Below are positions 53,374-63,287 of a stretch of DNA of 64,000 bases, one piece after another; positions within the stretch are counted from its first letter, which is position 1; every line of letters starts with the position of its first letter. Origin of the DNA: Clostridiales bacterium (lineage in GTDB: Bacteria; Bacillota; Clostridia; TANB77; CAG-508); contig SFKS01000004.1 of the NCBI GenBank assembly GCA_004554705.1, positions 45,042 to 109,041 of the forward strand, written 5' to 3'. Below the pieces are notes generated by a model that was not told the DNA's origin, did no database searches, and worked only from the letters and a program-made list of their open reading frames with translations. Position numbers and translations under genes: made by a program.

Positions 53374-55273
53374 GCATGAGTATAAAGCAGATCAAATTCA
53401 AGTACTAGAAGGATTAGAAGCTGTAAGAAAAAGACCTGGTATGTATATAGGAAGTGTATCTGTAAGAGGACTACATCATTTAGTATATGAAATTGTAGAT
53501 AACTCAGTTGATGAAGCATTAGCAGGTTACTGTAAGAATATAAATATAACAATAGAAAAAGGAAATATTATAAAAGTAGAAGATGATGGTAGAGGAATAC
53601 CTGTAGACATTCATCCTAAAACAAAAATATCAGCAGCAGAAACCGTATATACAGTACTACATGCAGGCGGAAAATTTGGAGGAGATAGCGGATACAAAGT
53701 ATCTGGAGGATTACATGGAGTTGGCTCATCTGTTGTAAATGCACTATCAGAATGGACAGAAGTTACAATAAAAAGAGATGGTGGAATTTTTCAAATGAAA
53801 TTTGAAAGAGGTAAAACAGTTATGCCACTAACAAGAATTGGAGATTCAAAAGAAACAGGAACAACTGTTAGATTTTATGCAGATAGTACAATTTTTGAAA
53901 CATTAGAATATGAATATGATGTACTGGAAAATAGATTAAGAGAAATGGCATTTTTAACAAAAGGTTTAAAAATAACATTAAAGGATGAAAGAGTAGAACC
54001 AATAAAAGAAGCTGAATTCTGCTTTGAAGGAGGATTAATTTCTTTTGTTGAATATCTAAATAAAAATAAAGAAAAATTACATGAAAAACCAATATACATA
54101 GAGAAAAAAGGAGAATTTCCTATAGAAATAGCAATTCAATATACAACATCATATACAGAAAATATATATTCTTTTGTAAATAATATAAATACAATAGAAG
54201 GAGGAACACATTTAGAAGGATTTAAAAGAGCATTAACAAAAATATTCAATGATTATGCAAAAAGTCATAATATTTTAAAAGAAAAAGATGGAAATTTGCA
54301 AGGAGAAGATATAAGAGAAGGAATAACAGCGGTCATATCAGTAAAAGTAAAAGAACCTCAATTTGAAGGACAAACCAAAACAAAATTAGGAAATAGTGAA
54401 ATTACAGGACTTGTTCAATCAGCAATGGCAGAAGAACTATCAAGTTTTTTAGAAGAAAATCCAGCAGTTGCAAAATCAATTCTAGAAAAATGTATAAGTG
54501 CATCAAGAGCTAGGGAAGCAGCAAGAAAAGCAAGAGAATTAGTAAGAAGAAAAAATGCATTAGAAGGTTCAACATTACCAGGAAAACTAGCAGATTGTAG
54601 TGAAAAAAATGCTTCTCTTTGTGAAGTATATATAGTAGAGGGAGATTCAGCAGGAGGAAGTGCAAAACAAGGAAGAGATAGAAAATTTCAAGCAATATTG
54701 CCATTATGGGGTAAAATGTTAAATGTTGAAAAAGCAAGAGCAGATAAAATATATGGAAATGAAAAATTAAACCCTGTAATATTAGCAATAGGAGCAGGAA
54801 TAGGAGCAGATTTTGATGTAACAAAAATACGTTATGGAAAAGTAATAATAATGGCAGATGCAGATGTTGATGGTTCACATATTAGAACACTATTATTAAC
54901 ATTTTTCTTCAGATATATGAGACCATTAGTAGAAAATGGAAACATATATTTAGCACAACCACCATTATATAAGCTATCAAGAAAAGGAATGAAAGATGTA
55001 TATTGTTATACAGATGAACAATTAGAGCAACATTTACAAGAACTTGGAAGAGAAGGAATAAATATTCAAAGATATAAAGGTTTAGGAGAAATGAACCCTG
55101 AACAATTATGGGAAACAACAATGAATCCAGCAACAAGAACCTTAATTCAAGTAACAATGGATGATGCAATAAAAGCGGATGAAATATTTAGTGTTTTAAT
55201 GGGAGATGATATTGCACCAAGGAGAGAATTTATTGAAAAAAATGCAAAATTTGTAAAAAATTTGGATGTTTAA
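53360..55273 (+). CDS. gyrB: DNA gyrase subunit B
   Basis: ATPase subunit of gyrase. GHKL domain: YEIVDNSVDEALAGYC, DDGRGIPVDIHP and SGGLHGVGSSVVNALS. TOPRIM domain: YIVEGDSAGGSAKQGRDRKF and IIMADADVDGSHIRTLLLTF. C-terminus ENAKFVKNLDV. 637 residues. The ATG at 53360 overlaps recF, behind GAAAGGA. There are several GCG GAN and AGC GGN junctions, none read as CGG codons. Confidence 0.97.
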   Translation: MEKFEHEYKADQIQVLEGLEAVRKRPGMYIGSVSVRGLHHLVYEIVDNSVDEALAGYCKNINITIEKGNIIKVEDDGRGIPVDIHPKTKISAAETVYTVLHAGGKFGGDSGYKVSGGLHGVGSSVVNALSEWTEVTIKRDGGIFQMKFERGKTVMPLTRIGDSKETGTTVRFYADSTIFETLEYEYDVLENRLREMAFLTKGLKITLKDERVEPIKEAEFCFEGGLISFVEYLNKNKEKLHEKPIYIEKKGEFPIEIAIQYTTSYTENIYSFVNNINTIEGGTHLEGFKRALTKIFNDYAKSHNILKEKDGNLQGEDIREGITAVISVKVKEPQFEGQTKTKLGNSEITGLVQSAMAEELSSFLEENPAVAKSILEKCISASRAREAARKARELVRRKNALEGSTLPGKLADCSEKNASLCEVYIVEGDSAGGSAKQGRDRKFQAILPLWGKMLNVEKARADKIYGNEKLNPVILAIGAGIGADFDVTKIRYGKVIIMADADVDGSHIRTLLLTFFFRYMRPLVENGNIYLAQPPLYKLSRKGMKDVYCYTDEQLEQHLQELGREGINIQRYKGLGEMNPEQLWETTMNPATRTLIQVTMDDAIKADEIFSVLMGDDIAPRREFIEKNAKFVKNLDV

Positions 55274-55300
55274 AAATTTTAAAAATAATTAAAAAAATCT

Positions 55301-55330
55301 AATAGCTCAGGTTAAACCCCTGAGCTATTA
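55301..55330. terminator. Hairpin after gyrB
   Basis: AATAGCTCAGG and CCTGAGCTATT form an 11-bp stem. The T run (ATTTTTTT) follows on the minus strand, so as a terminator it would act on a leftward transcript from the next 500 bp; on the plus strand no T run is present. Confidence 0.5.
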
Positions 55331-55806
55331 TCGATAAAGCTCGTATTAATCTTCAGCTAAGACCAAAATAAATAACTTTTTCACCTGCTGTATATTGCTA
55401 CACAGTCAAGCAATTAGCCACCTATTTTAATCAGTCGCTCGACTATAAAAACATCAAAAGAGACCACATTCCTCCCAAAGGGAATAAAAGCAATCCCTAA
55501 GGTAAACAAAATTTAGATATTAATATAGTCTTAACTCAGCTATAATATATACATTTTAACCATATAAACAAAGAAAAAACAAAATATAGCTTACACATAC
55601 ACATTATAACCTTCAGCTCCGACACAATATAACCTAAAAAAGCTATATAATATCTTAGCTCGAACCATATAAAACCTTAAGAGACCTTATATAGCTCTTA
55701 GTTCAATTAATATAAACCTTATGATAATATTATGGATTTTTTTAAAAAATATATTCATGAAATTTCTGGAAAATATATTTTGTCGAAATGTGTCGAACGA
55801 TTTTTG
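55331..55806. other. Long noncoding region after gyrB with recurring GAGCT-AAG motif
   Basis: Nearly 480 bp hold no credible gene. On the minus strand, degenerate units like GAGCTAAGA or GAGCTGAAGG recur together with TATATAG-rich spacers (GTTCGAGCTAAGA, GTCGGAGCTGAAGG, GCTGAGTTAAGAC, GGTCTTAGCTGAAG). With the leftward terminator at 55301-55330, a minus-strand RNA is possible. Confidence 0.35.
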
Positions 55807-55835
55807 TTGACAAAAAAGGAGAAATAGAGTATTAT
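55807..55835 (+). promoter_or_regulatory. Promoter of the VirB4-like operon
   Basis: TTGACA (55807-55812), 17-bp spacer, TATTAT (55830-55835), then AAAGGAG and the TTG start at 55859. Confidence 0.8.
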
Positions 55836-55858
55836 AATATTCAAAGAAAGGAGAAAAA

Positions 55859-56431
55859 TTGAAAAATAAAAAAAATACAGTTCAACAATGGTTGCCATTT
55901 GAAAAAGTCTCGAAGAATGGTATTATTAAATTCAAAGATAATTCTTATGTAAAAATTCTAAAAGTATCACCAATTAATTTTAATCTAAAATCAAGTCTTG
56001 AAAAAGAATCCATATTAAATGCATATAAAATATTTTTAAAAACTTGTAATTTCAATATACAAATTTTAATCCAAAGTAATAAAGAAAATTTATCAAAACA
56101 TATTTCAAAAATTGAAAAAAACAACTTAAACAAAAATGAAAAAATAAAAATTATTTCAAAAAAATATATTGAGTTCATTCAAGAAATTAATCAAAAAAGA
56201 AAATCATCTTCTAAAAATTTTTATATTCTAATAAAAGAAAATCCAGAAAATAAAAAAATAACAGAAAATGTAGAAGAAATAATGTATGAAAAATTAAATG
56301 AAAAATATTATAAAATAAAAGAAAGTCTTTCAAGATGCGGAAATATAGTAACACAATGTGATACAAAACAGGAGGTGGAAAAAATAATTAATTCTTTTTT
56401 AAATTTAAGAAAAGAATTAAATATAATATGA
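55859..56431 (+). CDS. VirB4/TraC N-terminal-domain-like protein
   Basis: A 190-residue soluble protein. The opening QQWLPFEKVSKNGIIKFKDN and VKILKVSPINFNLKS resemble the N-terminal domain of conjugative VirB4/TraC ATPases in Gram-positives, here as a separate gene before the ATPase. The start is TTG behind AAAGGAG. It overlaps the next gene by 4 bp. The role is probably as a partner of the following ATPase in a secretion or conjugation-like machine. Confidence 0.65.
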   Translation: MKNKKNTVQQWLPFEKVSKNGIIKFKDNSYVKILKVSPINFNLKSSLEKESILNAYKIFLKTCNFNIQILIQSNKENLSKHISKIEKNNLNKNEKIKIISKKYIEFIQEINQKRKSSSKNFYILIKENPENKKITENVEEIMYEKLNEKYYKIKESLSRCGNIVTQCDTKQEVEKIINSFLNLRKELNII

Positions 56432-58212
56432 AAAAAATTACAAAAAAAATAGAAGCAATTTTCACAAAAAAAGATGAAATTTCCCCAGCATATATAAATA
56501 CAAGAAATCCAAAAAATATTGAAATTGATGGAATATATTATTCTGGAATAATAATAGTAAATTATAATAGAGAAAATATAGAATTAATACTAAAAAAAAT
56601 AATTGATAGCAATATAAATATGAATATTTCAATATTTTATGAAAAACAAAATAGCTATAAAACAATTAGAGATTTAAGTTATCATATAGCAAATGTAGGG
56701 GTTGATTTAAAAGATGGAAAAACAAATAGTATGGATATTGATATAGCAGCATTTACATATAATGATGCTAAATATATAAGAAAAGAAATACAAGTAAACA
56801 ATGAAGATATTTATTATTTATATATTTATTTAAATGTTTTTTCAAACAATGAAAAAGAACTAGAATTTTTATTAAATAAAATAGAAGGAATAATAGAAAG
56901 TACAGGAATGCAAACAAGAAGAGCAAATTTTAGACAAGAACAAGTATTAATATCGAGTTTTCCTTTTATGATAAATCATAAAGATTTAAAACCAGCGGCT
57001 AAAAGAAATATTTTAACATCTGGTCTAGTGTGTACATATCCATTTATTTCTTCAGCAATTTTTGATGAAGAAGGAATTTTTTATGGAATAAATATATATA
57101 ATGAATCTTTGGTATTTATAGATAGATACAATGAAAATAAATATAAGAATGCAAATATGTGTATTTTTGGAACAAGTGGTTCAGGAAAATCTTTTTTTAC
57201 AAAATTGCAAATAATAAGATACAAATTATTAAATATAGAACAATATGTAATAGATCCAGACAGAGAATATGGAAATCTAGCTCAAGAATTAGAAGGAGTA
57301 ATTATAAAATTAGGAGCATCAACTCAAAGTTATTTAAATATATTAGATATTAGGCAAGAATCCATAGAAGATGAAAAAGGATATCTAGCCACCAAAATAA
57401 GTAGATTAATAGGCTTTTTTAACTTAATCTTTGGAAATCTAGACGAAGAAGAAAAAGCTATTTTAGAAGAAAAAATAATAGAATGTTATAAACAAAAAGG
57501 AATAACTTTTGATGACAATACACTTTATAAAAATGATAAAAATAAAATAAATATAAAACCAATATTTAAAGAAAGTAAAGATATGCCATTATTAGAAGAT
57601 TTGTATGAAATATTAGGACAAGATAAAAAAACAAAAAAAATGCAAATTAAATTAATTCCATTTATAAAGGGATCATTAAATTTTTTTAACAATTACACAA
57701 ATATTGAATTAAATAACAAATTAATAATTGCAGATATTTATGAATTAGGAGAAGAAAATTTAAAATACGGAATGTATTTATTCACAGACTTATTTTGGGA
57801 TAAAATAAAAAAAAATAGAAAAATAAAAAAAGCAATATATTTAGATGAAGTATGGAGACTAATTGGAATAACCTCAAATAAAGAGGTTGCAAGTTTTATA
57901 TATAAAATATTTAAAACAATTAGAAAATTTGGTGGAAGCAGTATAGCAATTACACAAGATATATCAGATTTATTTAGTCTTGAAAATGGAATATATGGAA
58001 AAAGTATAATTAACAATTCGAGTAATAAAGTTTTTTTCTCATTAGAAGAGGAAAATATTAATATATTAGGAGAATATACGAAATTATCAGAAAAAGAAAA
58101 AATAGAAATAAGAACATTAAAAAGAGGAGAATGTTTAATCTTTGCAGGAGACGAACACATATTAACAAAAATAGAAAGTGCAGAACATGAAAAGAAAATT
58201 ATTGAGAATTAA
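56428..58212 (+). CDS. VirB4-like ATPase
   Basis: Hexameric ATPase type that powers type IV secretion. The 594 residues contain Walker A CIFGTSGSGKSFFTKL near residue 245, followed by YVIDPDREYGNLAQELEG, and Walker B AIYLDEVWRLIG near 472, with SIAITQDISDLFS later. The N-terminal third has the VirB4-type domain with TGMQTRRANFRQEQV. Usual partners (VirB6, VirB8, relaxase) are absent around it. Its place in the gyrB-gyrA interval suggests vertical inheritance or an old insertion. Confidence 0.85.
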   Translation: MKKITKKIEAIFTKKDEISPAYINTRNPKNIEIDGIYYSGIIIVNYNRENIELILKKIIDSNINMNISIFYEKQNSYKTIRDLSYHIANVGVDLKDGKTNSMDIDIAAFTYNDAKYIRKEIQVNNEDIYYLYIYLNVFSNNEKELEFLLNKIEGIIESTGMQTRRANFRQEQVLISSFPFMINHKDLKPAAKRNILTSGLVCTYPFISSAIFDEEGIFYGINIYNESLVFIDRYNENKYKNANMCIFGTSGSGKSFFTKLQIIRYKLLNIEQYVIDPDREYGNLAQELEGVIIKLGASTQSYLNILDIRQESIEDEKGYLATKISRLIGFFNLIFGNLDEEEKAILEEKIIECYKQKGITFDDNTLYKNDKNKINIKPIFKESKDMPLLEDLYEILGQDKKTKKMQIKLIPFIKGSLNFFNNYTNIELNNKLIIADIYELGEENLKYGMYLFTDLFWDKIKKNRKIKKAIYLDEVWRLIGITSNKEVASFIYKIFKTIRKFGGSSIAITQDISDLFSLENGIYGKSIINNSSNKVFFSLEEENINILGEYTKLSEKEKIEIRTLKRGECLIFAGDEHILTKIESAEHEKKIIEN

Positions 58213-58214
58213 TA

Positions 58215-58560
58215 AATAATAAAAAACAGACAAATAAAAATTAATTTAAAAATAAAATTAAAAATAATTAAAATAACTTAAAAATAATAAATAATTTTTA
58301 AAAAATAAAAAATTAATTAAAAATAAAATAATAACAAATAATTTTTTTAAATTAAAATAAATTAATTAAAAATAAAATAATAATAAATAATTTTTTAAAA
58401 ATAAAATAAATTAATTAAAAATAAAAAATAAAATAAATTAAATAAAATAAATTAAATAAAATAAATTAAATAAAATAAATTAAATAAAATAAATTAAATA
58501 AAATAAATTAAATAAAATAAATTAAAATTAAATAAAATAAATAAATATAATAAAAAAACA
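58215..58560. repeat. AT-rich region with 14-bp tandem repeats
   Basis: Only A and T with few exceptions. From about 58430 to 58530 the unit AAATAAAATAAATT repeats in tandem about seven times; before it are longer units with TAATTTTTTAAAAATAAAAT. No reading frame. Confidence 0.7.
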
Positions 58561-58581
58561 CTATTAGAAAAGGAGAAACCT

Positions 58582-59748
58582 ATGAAAATAATAACTGCAT
58601 TAGCAAACGAAGAAATAAATAAAAGAATAAAAGAAAACGGTATGGGAATAATTGGGAAAGACATTCAATATCAAGAGGCTGTAATACAGATTTTAGAAAT
58701 AAATAAAAGCGTAGACCTACTAATACTTAGTAGTATTTTACAAGGAGACCTAAATATATATGAATTTATAAATATAATTAAATATAAATTTCCTAATTTA
58801 GAGATAATTATTATTTTAGAAAAAGAAGATTTACAGTTAAGAAAATTTATAATATCTAAGGGAATAAATAATATTTACTATAATAATAGAACAACTTTTG
58901 ATGAAATTTTAGAAAAATTAAAAGAACTAGAAAATAAAACTAATAAAACAAAAATAAATTATAAAAATAAAGAAACAAAAAACACAGAAAAAAAACAATT
59001 AAATAAAATCAAGAAATATTTACATAGAAGATTAAAAATAATAAATAAAATAATGTTTTTTAAAAATAAAAAAATAAAATTAGAAAAAAATAAAAAAATA
59101 ATTGCGATATTAGGCCCACCCAAAATCGGCAAAACTATTTTTTCATTAATTTTCAGTTTAAATATTAAAAATAAAAAAATATTAATAATTAATTTAGATA
59201 AAAAAAAGAATATAAAAATAATTATAGGAAAAATGATAAAAAAAGAAAAAAATAGTATACAAAAATGGAAAAAAAATATAGACATATTGCTAGCACAAAA
59301 AGACAAAACAAGAGAAGAAAATTTATTAATAAATAATCAGAAAAATAGATATAATAAAATAATTTTGGAACAATTTCTTGAAGAATATGATTATATAATT
59401 ATAGATTCTAATAATATCAACGAAGAAGAAATAGATATAAAAAAAATAGATAAAATTATTCTTTTAGTAGAAGCAAATTTATTAGGGATAGATGAAACAA
59501 GAGAAATTTTAGAAGAAATAATACATAAGCAAAAATATCAAAAAGACAACATAAAGATTGTATTTAATAAACATACAAAAACATCAATAAATAAAAAAAC
59601 GTTGAGAAATTTATTTGAAGATTTTGAAATTTTAGGACAAGTCCAATATGACAATTATTACAATTTTATTACAAATACAAATCTGAGATTTGTTCCTAAC
59701 AAAATTAGTAAACAATATAAGAAAGTAATAAAAAAATTGGGCATATAA
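58582..59748 (+). CDS. CpaE/TadZ-like ATPase
   Basis: 388 residues. The first ~120 look like a receiver-type alpha/beta domain (VDLLILSSILQGDLNIYEFI). A ParA/MinD-type P-loop follows: IIAILGPPKIGKTIFSLIFS, unusual in having GPPKIGKT instead of KGGxGKT, then ILIINLDKKKN and YDYIIIDSNNINEEE. CpaE/TadZ proteins place pilus or secretion machines; this fits a VirB4 neighbour and the pilin-like gene further on. Lysine-rich, AAGGAGAAACCT before ATG. Confidence 0.6.
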   Translation: MKIITALANEEINKRIKENGMGIIGKDIQYQEAVIQILEINKSVDLLILSSILQGDLNIYEFINIIKYKFPNLEIIIILEKEDLQLRKFIISKGINNIYYNNRTTFDEILEKLKELENKTNKTKINYKNKETKNTEKKQLNKIKKYLHRRLKIINKIMFFKNKKIKLEKNKKIIAILGPPKIGKTIFSLIFSLNIKNKKILIINLDKKKNIKIIIGKMIKKEKNSIQKWKKNIDILLAQKDKTREENLLINNQKNRYNKIILEQFLEEYDYIIIDSNNINEEEIDIKKIDKIILLVEANLLGIDETREILEEIIHKQKYQKDNIKIVFNKHTKTSINKKTLRNLFEDFEILGQVQYDNYYNFITNTNLRFVPNKISKQYKKVIKKLGI

Positions 59749-59754
59749 AAAAGA

Positions 59755-59940
59755 AAAAATAATATAAAATAAATAATTATTTTAATTTTTGAAATTAAAA
59801 AACAATAAAAAAGTATTTAAAAAACAATTAAAAAAATAATAATAAAATAAATAAAAAAAATAATAAAAAAATAATAAAAAAATAATAAATAAATAATAAA
59901 TAAATAATAAATAAATAATAAATAAAAAAATATTAAAAAG
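59755..59940. repeat. AT-rich tandem repeat region
   Basis: A/T sequence with repeats of AATAATAAATA and AAATAATAAATA before a good ribosome binding site AAAAGGAGAG. Confidence 0.6.
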
Positions 59941-59950
59941 GAGAGCAAAA

Positions 59951-60706
59951 ATGTATCAAAAATTATTTGAAGAGAAGGAAAACTATGCAAAAAAAAACAA
60001 TTTAAATTTGGAAGAAGTTATGGAACAAGCTAAATTAGAAAAGGAACAAAATTCTTTTTTAAGAACAAATATAGGGCAAGCAATAAATGGAGCAATAGAT
60101 ATAGGATTAAAAATTGTTTTACCAGATTACATAGAAGATGAAATTATATCTATAAAAGATAGCTTGTTAACAGAAGGATTTTCTGCTGCTGTAGATACAG
60201 CAATAGAGGAAGCGACAAATTTAGGTAAAAGTGCAATGGGAATATTAACAGGAACATTTGAAAATATATCACAAATAAAAAAAGCTGTTGAAAAAGGTGG
60301 ACTTATTGATACTGTATCAGGTTTATTAGATAATGCTATAAATTGGGCAAAAAAACATAAATATATTAAAACAGGAACAGCAAATGCAATAAAAAAAGGA
60401 AAAAACACAGTGATGAAAACAATCAAAAATGGAGTAGATAATACATTAGACAAACAAGTGGAAGCAGTAGAAAAATTAGAAGGATACATAAACAAATGGA
60501 ACAAATATTATGAAGAAAAGAATTTCCAAAATATGGAATATCAATATAAAAAAATTCAAGAATACACAAAAGAGGTTATCCCTTTAGAAAAAGTATTAAA
60601 AAAAGCAAGAACAATAGAAATTCTGCATGAACGAATAAAAAATAAAGAAAACAAATTTGAAATAACAGAGCAAGAAAAAGAACTTGCTGAAATGTTAGCA
60701 AATTAA
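59951..60706 (+). CDS. Uncharacterised helical protein between gyrB and gyrA
   Basis: 251 residues, mainly amphipathic helices with a glycine/alanine-rich middle (AINGAIDIGLKIVLPDYI, TNLGKSAMGILTGTF) and a coiled C-terminal half rich in K and E. No membrane segment is clear. AAAAGGAGAGC precedes ATG. I recall unnamed proteins of this kind near gyrA in related clostridial genomes. It may bind membranes or form channels, but nothing in the sequence proves it. Confidence 0.65.
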   Translation: MYQKLFEEKENYAKKNNLNLEEVMEQAKLEKEQNSFLRTNIGQAINGAIDIGLKIVLPDYIEDEIISIKDSLLTEGFSAAVDTAIEEATNLGKSAMGILTGTFENISQIKKAVEKGGLIDTVSGLLDNAINWAKKHKYIKTGTANAIKKGKNTVMKTIKNGVDNTLDKQVEAVEKLEGYINKWNKYYEEKNFQNMEYQYKKIQEYTKEVIPLEKVLKKARTIEILHERIKNKENKFEITEQEKELAEMLAN

Positions 60707-60797
60707 AAACAAAAGAAAACAGAAATAAAAGCTTGAATTTTTTGAATTCTTCATATATAATAAGTATGTTAAAAAAGTTAAGAAAAGAGGAACAATA

Positions 60798-63230
60798 ATG
60801 GACAAAGCAGAGGAACAAATCATACGAAGAGATATTGAAGAAGAAATGAGAACAGCATATATTGATTATGCAATGAGCGTTATAGTTGCACGTGCATTAC
60901 CAGATGTACGAGATGGGCTAAAACCTGTTCATAGAAGAATTTTATATACTATGAACGAAGATGGATTCACACCAGACAAGCCATATAGAAAATGTGCGAC
61001 AACAGTTGGAGACGTTTTAGGAAGATATCATCCACATGGAGATTCATCAGTTTATGATGCTTTAGTTAGAATGGCACAAGATTTTTCATTAAGGTATATG
61101 ATGGTAGATGGGCATGGAAACTTTGGATCTGTAGATGGAGACCCACCAGCAGCTTACCGTTACACAGAAGCAAGAATGTCAAAAATTGCACAATATATGT
61201 TATCAGATATAGATAAAAATACTGTAGATTTTATGCCAAACTTTGATGATAGACTACAAGAACCAACAGTATTACCAGCAAGAATTCCAGCATTACTTGC
61301 AAATGGTTCATCAGGAATAGCAGTAGGTATGGCAACTAATATCCCACCACACAACTTAACTGAATTAGTAAATGGAATTATAAAAATAATAGATGAAGAT
61401 AATGTTACAGACGAAGAATTGATGTCAATTATAAAAGGTCCAGATTTTCCAACAGGAGCAACAATACTAGGACGAGAAGGGATAAAACAAGCATACACAA
61501 CAGGACGTGGAAAGATTACCTTGAGAGCAGAAGCTGAAATTGAAGAAATGTCTGGAGGAAAGCAAAGAATAATAGTATCTTCACTTCCATATCAAGTAAA
61601 TAAAGCTAAATTAATAGAATACACAGCAGAACTTGTAAAAGAAAAAAGAATAGAAGGAATATCAGCAATAAGAGATGAATCAGATAGAGAAGATAAAGTA
61701 AGAATAGTAATAGAACTAAAAAGAGACGCAAATCCACAAGTTGTTCTTAATTTATTGTATAAAAACACACAAATGCAAGACACTTTTGGAATAATAATGC
61801 TTGCATTAGTTGATGGTGTTCCTAAAATATTAACATTAAGAGAATGTTTAGATCATTACATAGAGCATAGAAGAAAAGTAATATTAAGAAGAACAAAGTT
61901 TGAATTAGATAAAGCAGAAGCAAGAGCACATATATTAGAAGGATTAAAAATTGCTTTAGACAACATCGATGAAGTAATTAATATAATCCGTTCTTCATAT
62001 GATGATGCAAAAGAAAGATTAATGGAGCGATTTGGACTTTCTGAGATTCAAGCACAAGCAATATTAGATATGAGATTAAAAACACTATCAGGCTTACAGA
62101 GAGAAAAAATTGAAGAAGAATACAATGAATTGATGAAATTAATAGCTCATTTAAAAGAAATACTATCAAGTGAAACATTAGTATATCAAATAATTAAAGA
62201 AGAACTAATTGAAGTAAAAGAAAAATTTGGCGATGAAAGAAAAACAAAAATAATTGCAGCAGAAGGAGAAATTGAAGTAGAAGACTTAATAAAAGAAGAA
62301 CAAAGCGTAATTGCATTAACACATTTTGGATATATTAAAAGAATGCCAATAGATACATATAAAAGCCAAAAACGTGGAGGCAAGGGCATTACAGGAATAT
62401 CAACAAGAGAAGAAGATTTTGTAAAAGAAATATTTACTGCCTCAACACATGATACAATATTATTCTTTAGTAATAAGGGAAAACTATATAGATTAAGAGG
62501 ATATGAAATACCAGAATCTGGAAGAACAGCAAAAGGAACAGCAATTGTAAATCTATTGAGTTTAGACGCCGGAGAAAAAATTTCAACAATAATACCAATA
62601 CAAAATTTTGCGGAAGGAAAATATTTATTATTTGCAACAAGAAATGGTTTAATAAAGAAAACTGCACTAACAGAATATAACTCTGCAAGAAAAACAGGAT
62701 TACTAGCAATAACTTTAAAAGATGATGATGAATTAATAGATGTTAGATTAACAGATGGAGAAGACAATGTTGTATTAGTAACAAAACAAGGAATGTGCAT
62801 AACCTTTAGTGAAAAAGATGTAAGACCTATTGGTAGAGTATCACAAGGTGTTATAGGAATAAGATTAGATGATAATGACAGTGTAATAGGTATGGAATCA
62901 ATTCTACAGGGAAGTAAATCAACTCTTCTTGCAATAACAGAAAATGGATTTGGAAAAAGAACAGAATTAGAAGAATACAGAGTTCAAACAAGGGGAGGCA
63001 AAGGAGTTATAACTTATAAAATAACACCAAAAACAGGAACAATAGTCGGAATAAGAATAGTAAATGAAGAAGACGATGTTATGCTAATAACAGATACAGG
63101 TACAATAATAAGAATAAATGTTGCAGAAATAAGTGTATTAGGACGTTCAACACAAGGAGTAACATTAATGAGAACAAATGAAGGAAAAGTGGTAAGTATA
63201 GAAAAAATAATACCTGAAAAAGAAGAATAA
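60798..63230 (+). CDS. gyrA: DNA gyrase subunit A
   Basis: Cleavage-rejoining subunit. The 810 residues have AEEQIIRRDIEEEMRTAYID at the start, the catalytic tyrosine in AAYRYTEARMSKIA, and the quinolone region HPHGDSSVYDALVRMAQDF. The C-terminal pinwheel has the GyrA box QKRGGKGI near residue 525 and further repeats. Separated from gyrB by 5.5 kb of other genes. No CGG codon is present, though many GGA after C. Confidence 0.97.
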   Translation: MDKAEEQIIRRDIEEEMRTAYIDYAMSVIVARALPDVRDGLKPVHRRILYTMNEDGFTPDKPYRKCATTVGDVLGRYHPHGDSSVYDALVRMAQDFSLRYMMVDGHGNFGSVDGDPPAAYRYTEARMSKIAQYMLSDIDKNTVDFMPNFDDRLQEPTVLPARIPALLANGSSGIAVGMATNIPPHNLTELVNGIIKIIDEDNVTDEELMSIIKGPDFPTGATILGREGIKQAYTTGRGKITLRAEAEIEEMSGGKQRIIVSSLPYQVNKAKLIEYTAELVKEKRIEGISAIRDESDREDKVRIVIELKRDANPQVVLNLLYKNTQMQDTFGIIMLALVDGVPKILTLRECLDHYIEHRRKVILRRTKFELDKAEARAHILEGLKIALDNIDEVINIIRSSYDDAKERLMERFGLSEIQAQAILDMRLKTLSGLQREKIEEEYNELMKLIAHLKEILSSETLVYQIIKEELIEVKEKFGDERKTKIIAAEGEIEVEDLIKEEQSVIALTHFGYIKRMPIDTYKSQKRGGKGITGISTREEDFVKEIFTASTHDTILFFSNKGKLYRLRGYEIPESGRTAKGTAIVNLLSLDAGEKISTIIPIQNFAEGKYLLFATRNGLIKKTALTEYNSARKTGLLAITLKDDDELIDVRLTDGEDNVVLVTKQGMCITFSEKDVRPIGRVSQGVIGIRLDDNDSVIGMESILQGSKSTLLAITENGFGKRTELEEYRVQTRGGKGVITYKITPKTGTIVGIRIVNEEDDVMLITDTGTIIRINVAEISVLGRSTQGVTLMRTNEGKVVSIEKIIPEKEE

Positions 63231-63232
63231 AA

Positions 63233-63271
63233 AAATGTCTTTTTTTGGGACAGTCCCAAAAAAAGACATTT
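63233..63271. terminator. Long palindrome after gyrA
   Basis: AAATGTCTTTTTTTGGGAC and its complement form a perfect 19-bp stem with almost no loop. T runs lie inside the arms rather than behind it. It may end gyrA transcription or be a small palindromic repeat. Confidence 0.55.
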
Positions 63272-63287
63272 AAGGAGAATGGTAGGG

